Shown here one piece after another: positions 20,464 through 21,489 of a stretch of DNA of 21,489 bases (within the stretch, counting starts at the first letter, position 1; each line of letters begins with the position of its first letter). The stretch lies in contig JAJXSZ010000012.1 of NCBI GenBank assembly GCA_021784255.1, positions 1 to 21,489 on the forward strand. Reading direction: 5' to 3'. Below the pieces are notes generated by a model that saw nothing but the letters and a program-made list of their open reading frames with translations, did not search any database and was not told the DNA's origin. A program made the position numbers and the translations under genes. The DNA is from Pseudomonadota bacterium. GTDB taxonomy: Bacteria > Pseudomonadota > Alphaproteobacteria > Acetobacterales > Acetobacteraceae.

Positions 20464-21485
20464 GCTTGCATGAGCTCCAGCAGGTTGGCGTCGTCCATCC
20501 TGCGCTGGCCGCGCTCGCATTCGTGGATCTGCGCCACCAGCGCGCGCACGGTGCGGCAGTCGATCCCGTGCTTCGCCCCGTACTCGACGATCGGCGCGAT
20601 CTGCACATCGACCTCGGTCGGCCGGTGGCGGACCCAGAGGTCGCGCCAGATGCCGGAATGGGTCTTGGCGTTGGGCCGGTTGAACGCGACCATCGCCGCG
20701 ACCGACGCGGCGGCCGCCTCCGGCGGGGCGTTGGGCATGAAGGCCCTGGGGTCGAAGCCGTTGAACCCCTTCGGATCGACCCCTTCGGCGAGCGCCACCT
20801 CCACCGCCTCGCGCCCGAGCGCGCGCCACAGCGCCAGCAGTTCCGGGCGCGCCAGGCAGTCGGCGATGCCGGCCGCGCCAAGCGCCTGCGCGAACAGCAT
20901 CGCGCCATAGCCGAGCTTGCCCCAGAGATAGCCCCAGATCGCCTCCGTCACGATCGCGCCGGGCTCGAAGGCGAGCAGCGTCGCGTGCAGCCGTGCCAGC
21001 CGCTCGCTCATCCGCCCGTCGAGCTCGCCCAGCACCACGGCACCACGGCCGCCGAACATGACCTCGCCCGGGCGCATCCAGTCGGCGGAGAAATTGACGA
21101 AGGCGCCGATGGTGCGGTCGCTGCCGACGATGCGCCGGATGATCGTCTCGTTCAGCCCGTTCTGCGCCGAGAGCACGTAGCCGTCCTGTGCCAGGTGCGC
21201 CACCAGCGCGCGCGTCGCCGCCTCGGTGTGGTGCGCCTTCACCGCCAGGATCACGTGCTTCCAGGTGCCGCGCAGGTCGTGCGGCCGGAACGCCCTGGCA
21301 TGGATGGTGAAATTCTCGATCGGGCCGGTGATGGCGAGGCCCGGGCCGTTGATCGCATCGACGTGCGCGCCCTCGATGTCGACGAAGGTGACGTCGTGCC
21401 CGGCGCGCACCAGGTAGGCGCCGATGGTGCCGCCGATGGCGCCCGCGCCCCAGATCAGGATCGGCTCGGCGATCGTCTGTGCCAT
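20460..21485 (-). CDS. 2-dehydropantoate 2-reductase family protein (ApbA/PanE fold)
   Basis: The 341-residue protein begins with an NAD(P)-binding Rossmann motif, ILIWGAGAIGGTIGAYLVRAG. It continues with FVD at the end of strand two, VILAVKAHHTEAA (Lys83), and SAQNGLNE. The C-terminal domain holds WGKLGYGAM (Lys190, equivalent to the PanE catalytic Lys) and RPTEVD (Glu291). The Asn that normally follows the Lys by four positions is Gly194. That suggests a relative acting on another 2-oxo or 2-hydroxy acid, not pantothenate synthesis. ATG 21485 lies four bases from the window edge, so the ribosome binding site cannot be seen and a longer start cannot be excluded. It is the first visible gene of the operon with the SDR and M20 peptidase. 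Confidence 0.88.
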   Translation of the reverse strand: MAQTIAEPILIWGAGAIGGTIGAYLVRAGHDVTFVDIEGAHVDAINGPGLAITGPIENFTIHARAFRPHDLRGTWKHVILAVKAHHTEAATRALVAHLAQDGYVLSAQNGLNETIIRRIVGSDRTIGAFVNFSADWMRPGEVMFGGRGAVVLGELDGRMSERLARLHATLLAFEPGAIVTEAIWGYLWGKLGYGAMLFAQALGAAGIADCLARPELLALWRALGREAVEVALAEGVDPKGFNGFDPRAFMPNAPPEAAAASVAAMVAFNRPNAKTHSGIWRDLWVRHRPTEVDVQIAPIVEYGAKHGIDCRTVRALVAQIHECERGQRRMDDANLLELMQA

Positions 21486-21489
21486 CACC

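Noticed and set aside
3255..21485. A phage-defence or toxin-antitoxin system
   Set aside because: No nuclease, helicase, TIR, reverse transcriptase or toxin motif was seen. The HTH gene has a cupin, not an antitoxin arrangement.

Overview
The window is about 21.5 kb of chromosome-like DNA with very high G+C. Nearly every third codon position is G or C, and long spurious reading frames run antisense to the real genes. Gene content and style suggest an alphaproteobacterium, most plausibly Rhodospirillales/Acetobacteraceae (a Roseomonas-like organism). The clues are a GHNGGPPL-type small protein, a DUF1800-DUF1501 pair, a Rhodospirillales-style N-carbamoyl-D-amino acid hydrolase and many ATGA start/stop overlaps. 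This placement is an inference. I found no rRNA, tRNA, CRISPR array, insertion sequence or phage gene.

Layout from left to right. 1-427 (-) is the 5' part of a DUF445 membrane protein. It diverges from 457-3210 (+), a phosphoenolpyruvate-carboxylase-family protein with several changed active-site residues. 3255-7735 (+) is a tight five-gene operon: alpha/beta hydrolase, N-carbamoyl-D-amino acid hydrolase, FAH-superfamily enzyme (AraD1-like), LysE-family exporter and MsnO8-type flavin-dependent oxidoreductase. Every junction within it overlaps by 1-4 bases. 9378-7710 (-) is a stomatin-like/NfeD membrane-quality operon with a third small two-helix membrane gene. 9682-9449 (-) is a small GHNGGPPL protein, divergent from 9710-10300 (+), an HTH-cupin regulator whose promoter geometry predicts a leaderless mRNA.

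10723-10415 (-) is a small hypothetical. 12889-10802 (-) is an elongation factor G that stands alone, outside any str operon. It is divergent from 13182-15703 (+), a DUF1800/DUF1501 pair (the second with a Tat signal). 17429-15687 (-) is an M28-type peptidase with an unusual metal-site motif. 17608-18264 (+) is a DUF1345 membrane protein. 21485-18350 (-) is a three-gene operon: ketopantoate-reductase-family protein, SDR oxidoreductase and M20 dipeptidase.

Functionally the window is dominated by small-molecule catabolism: hydrolases, amidohydrolase, peptidases, dehydrogenases and an exporter. The most interesting candidates are the uncharacterised five-gene operon at 3255-7735, the divergent PEPC homologue, the M28 variant with GHSHGRY in place of the catalytic Glu-Glu, and the back-to-back promoter at about 9700. 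Symmetrical DNA elements lie over the PEPC-like start codon and between fusA and the DUF1800 gene. No clear phage-defence or mobile system is visible. I consider most of the window ordinary accessory metabolism with a few genuinely odd details.
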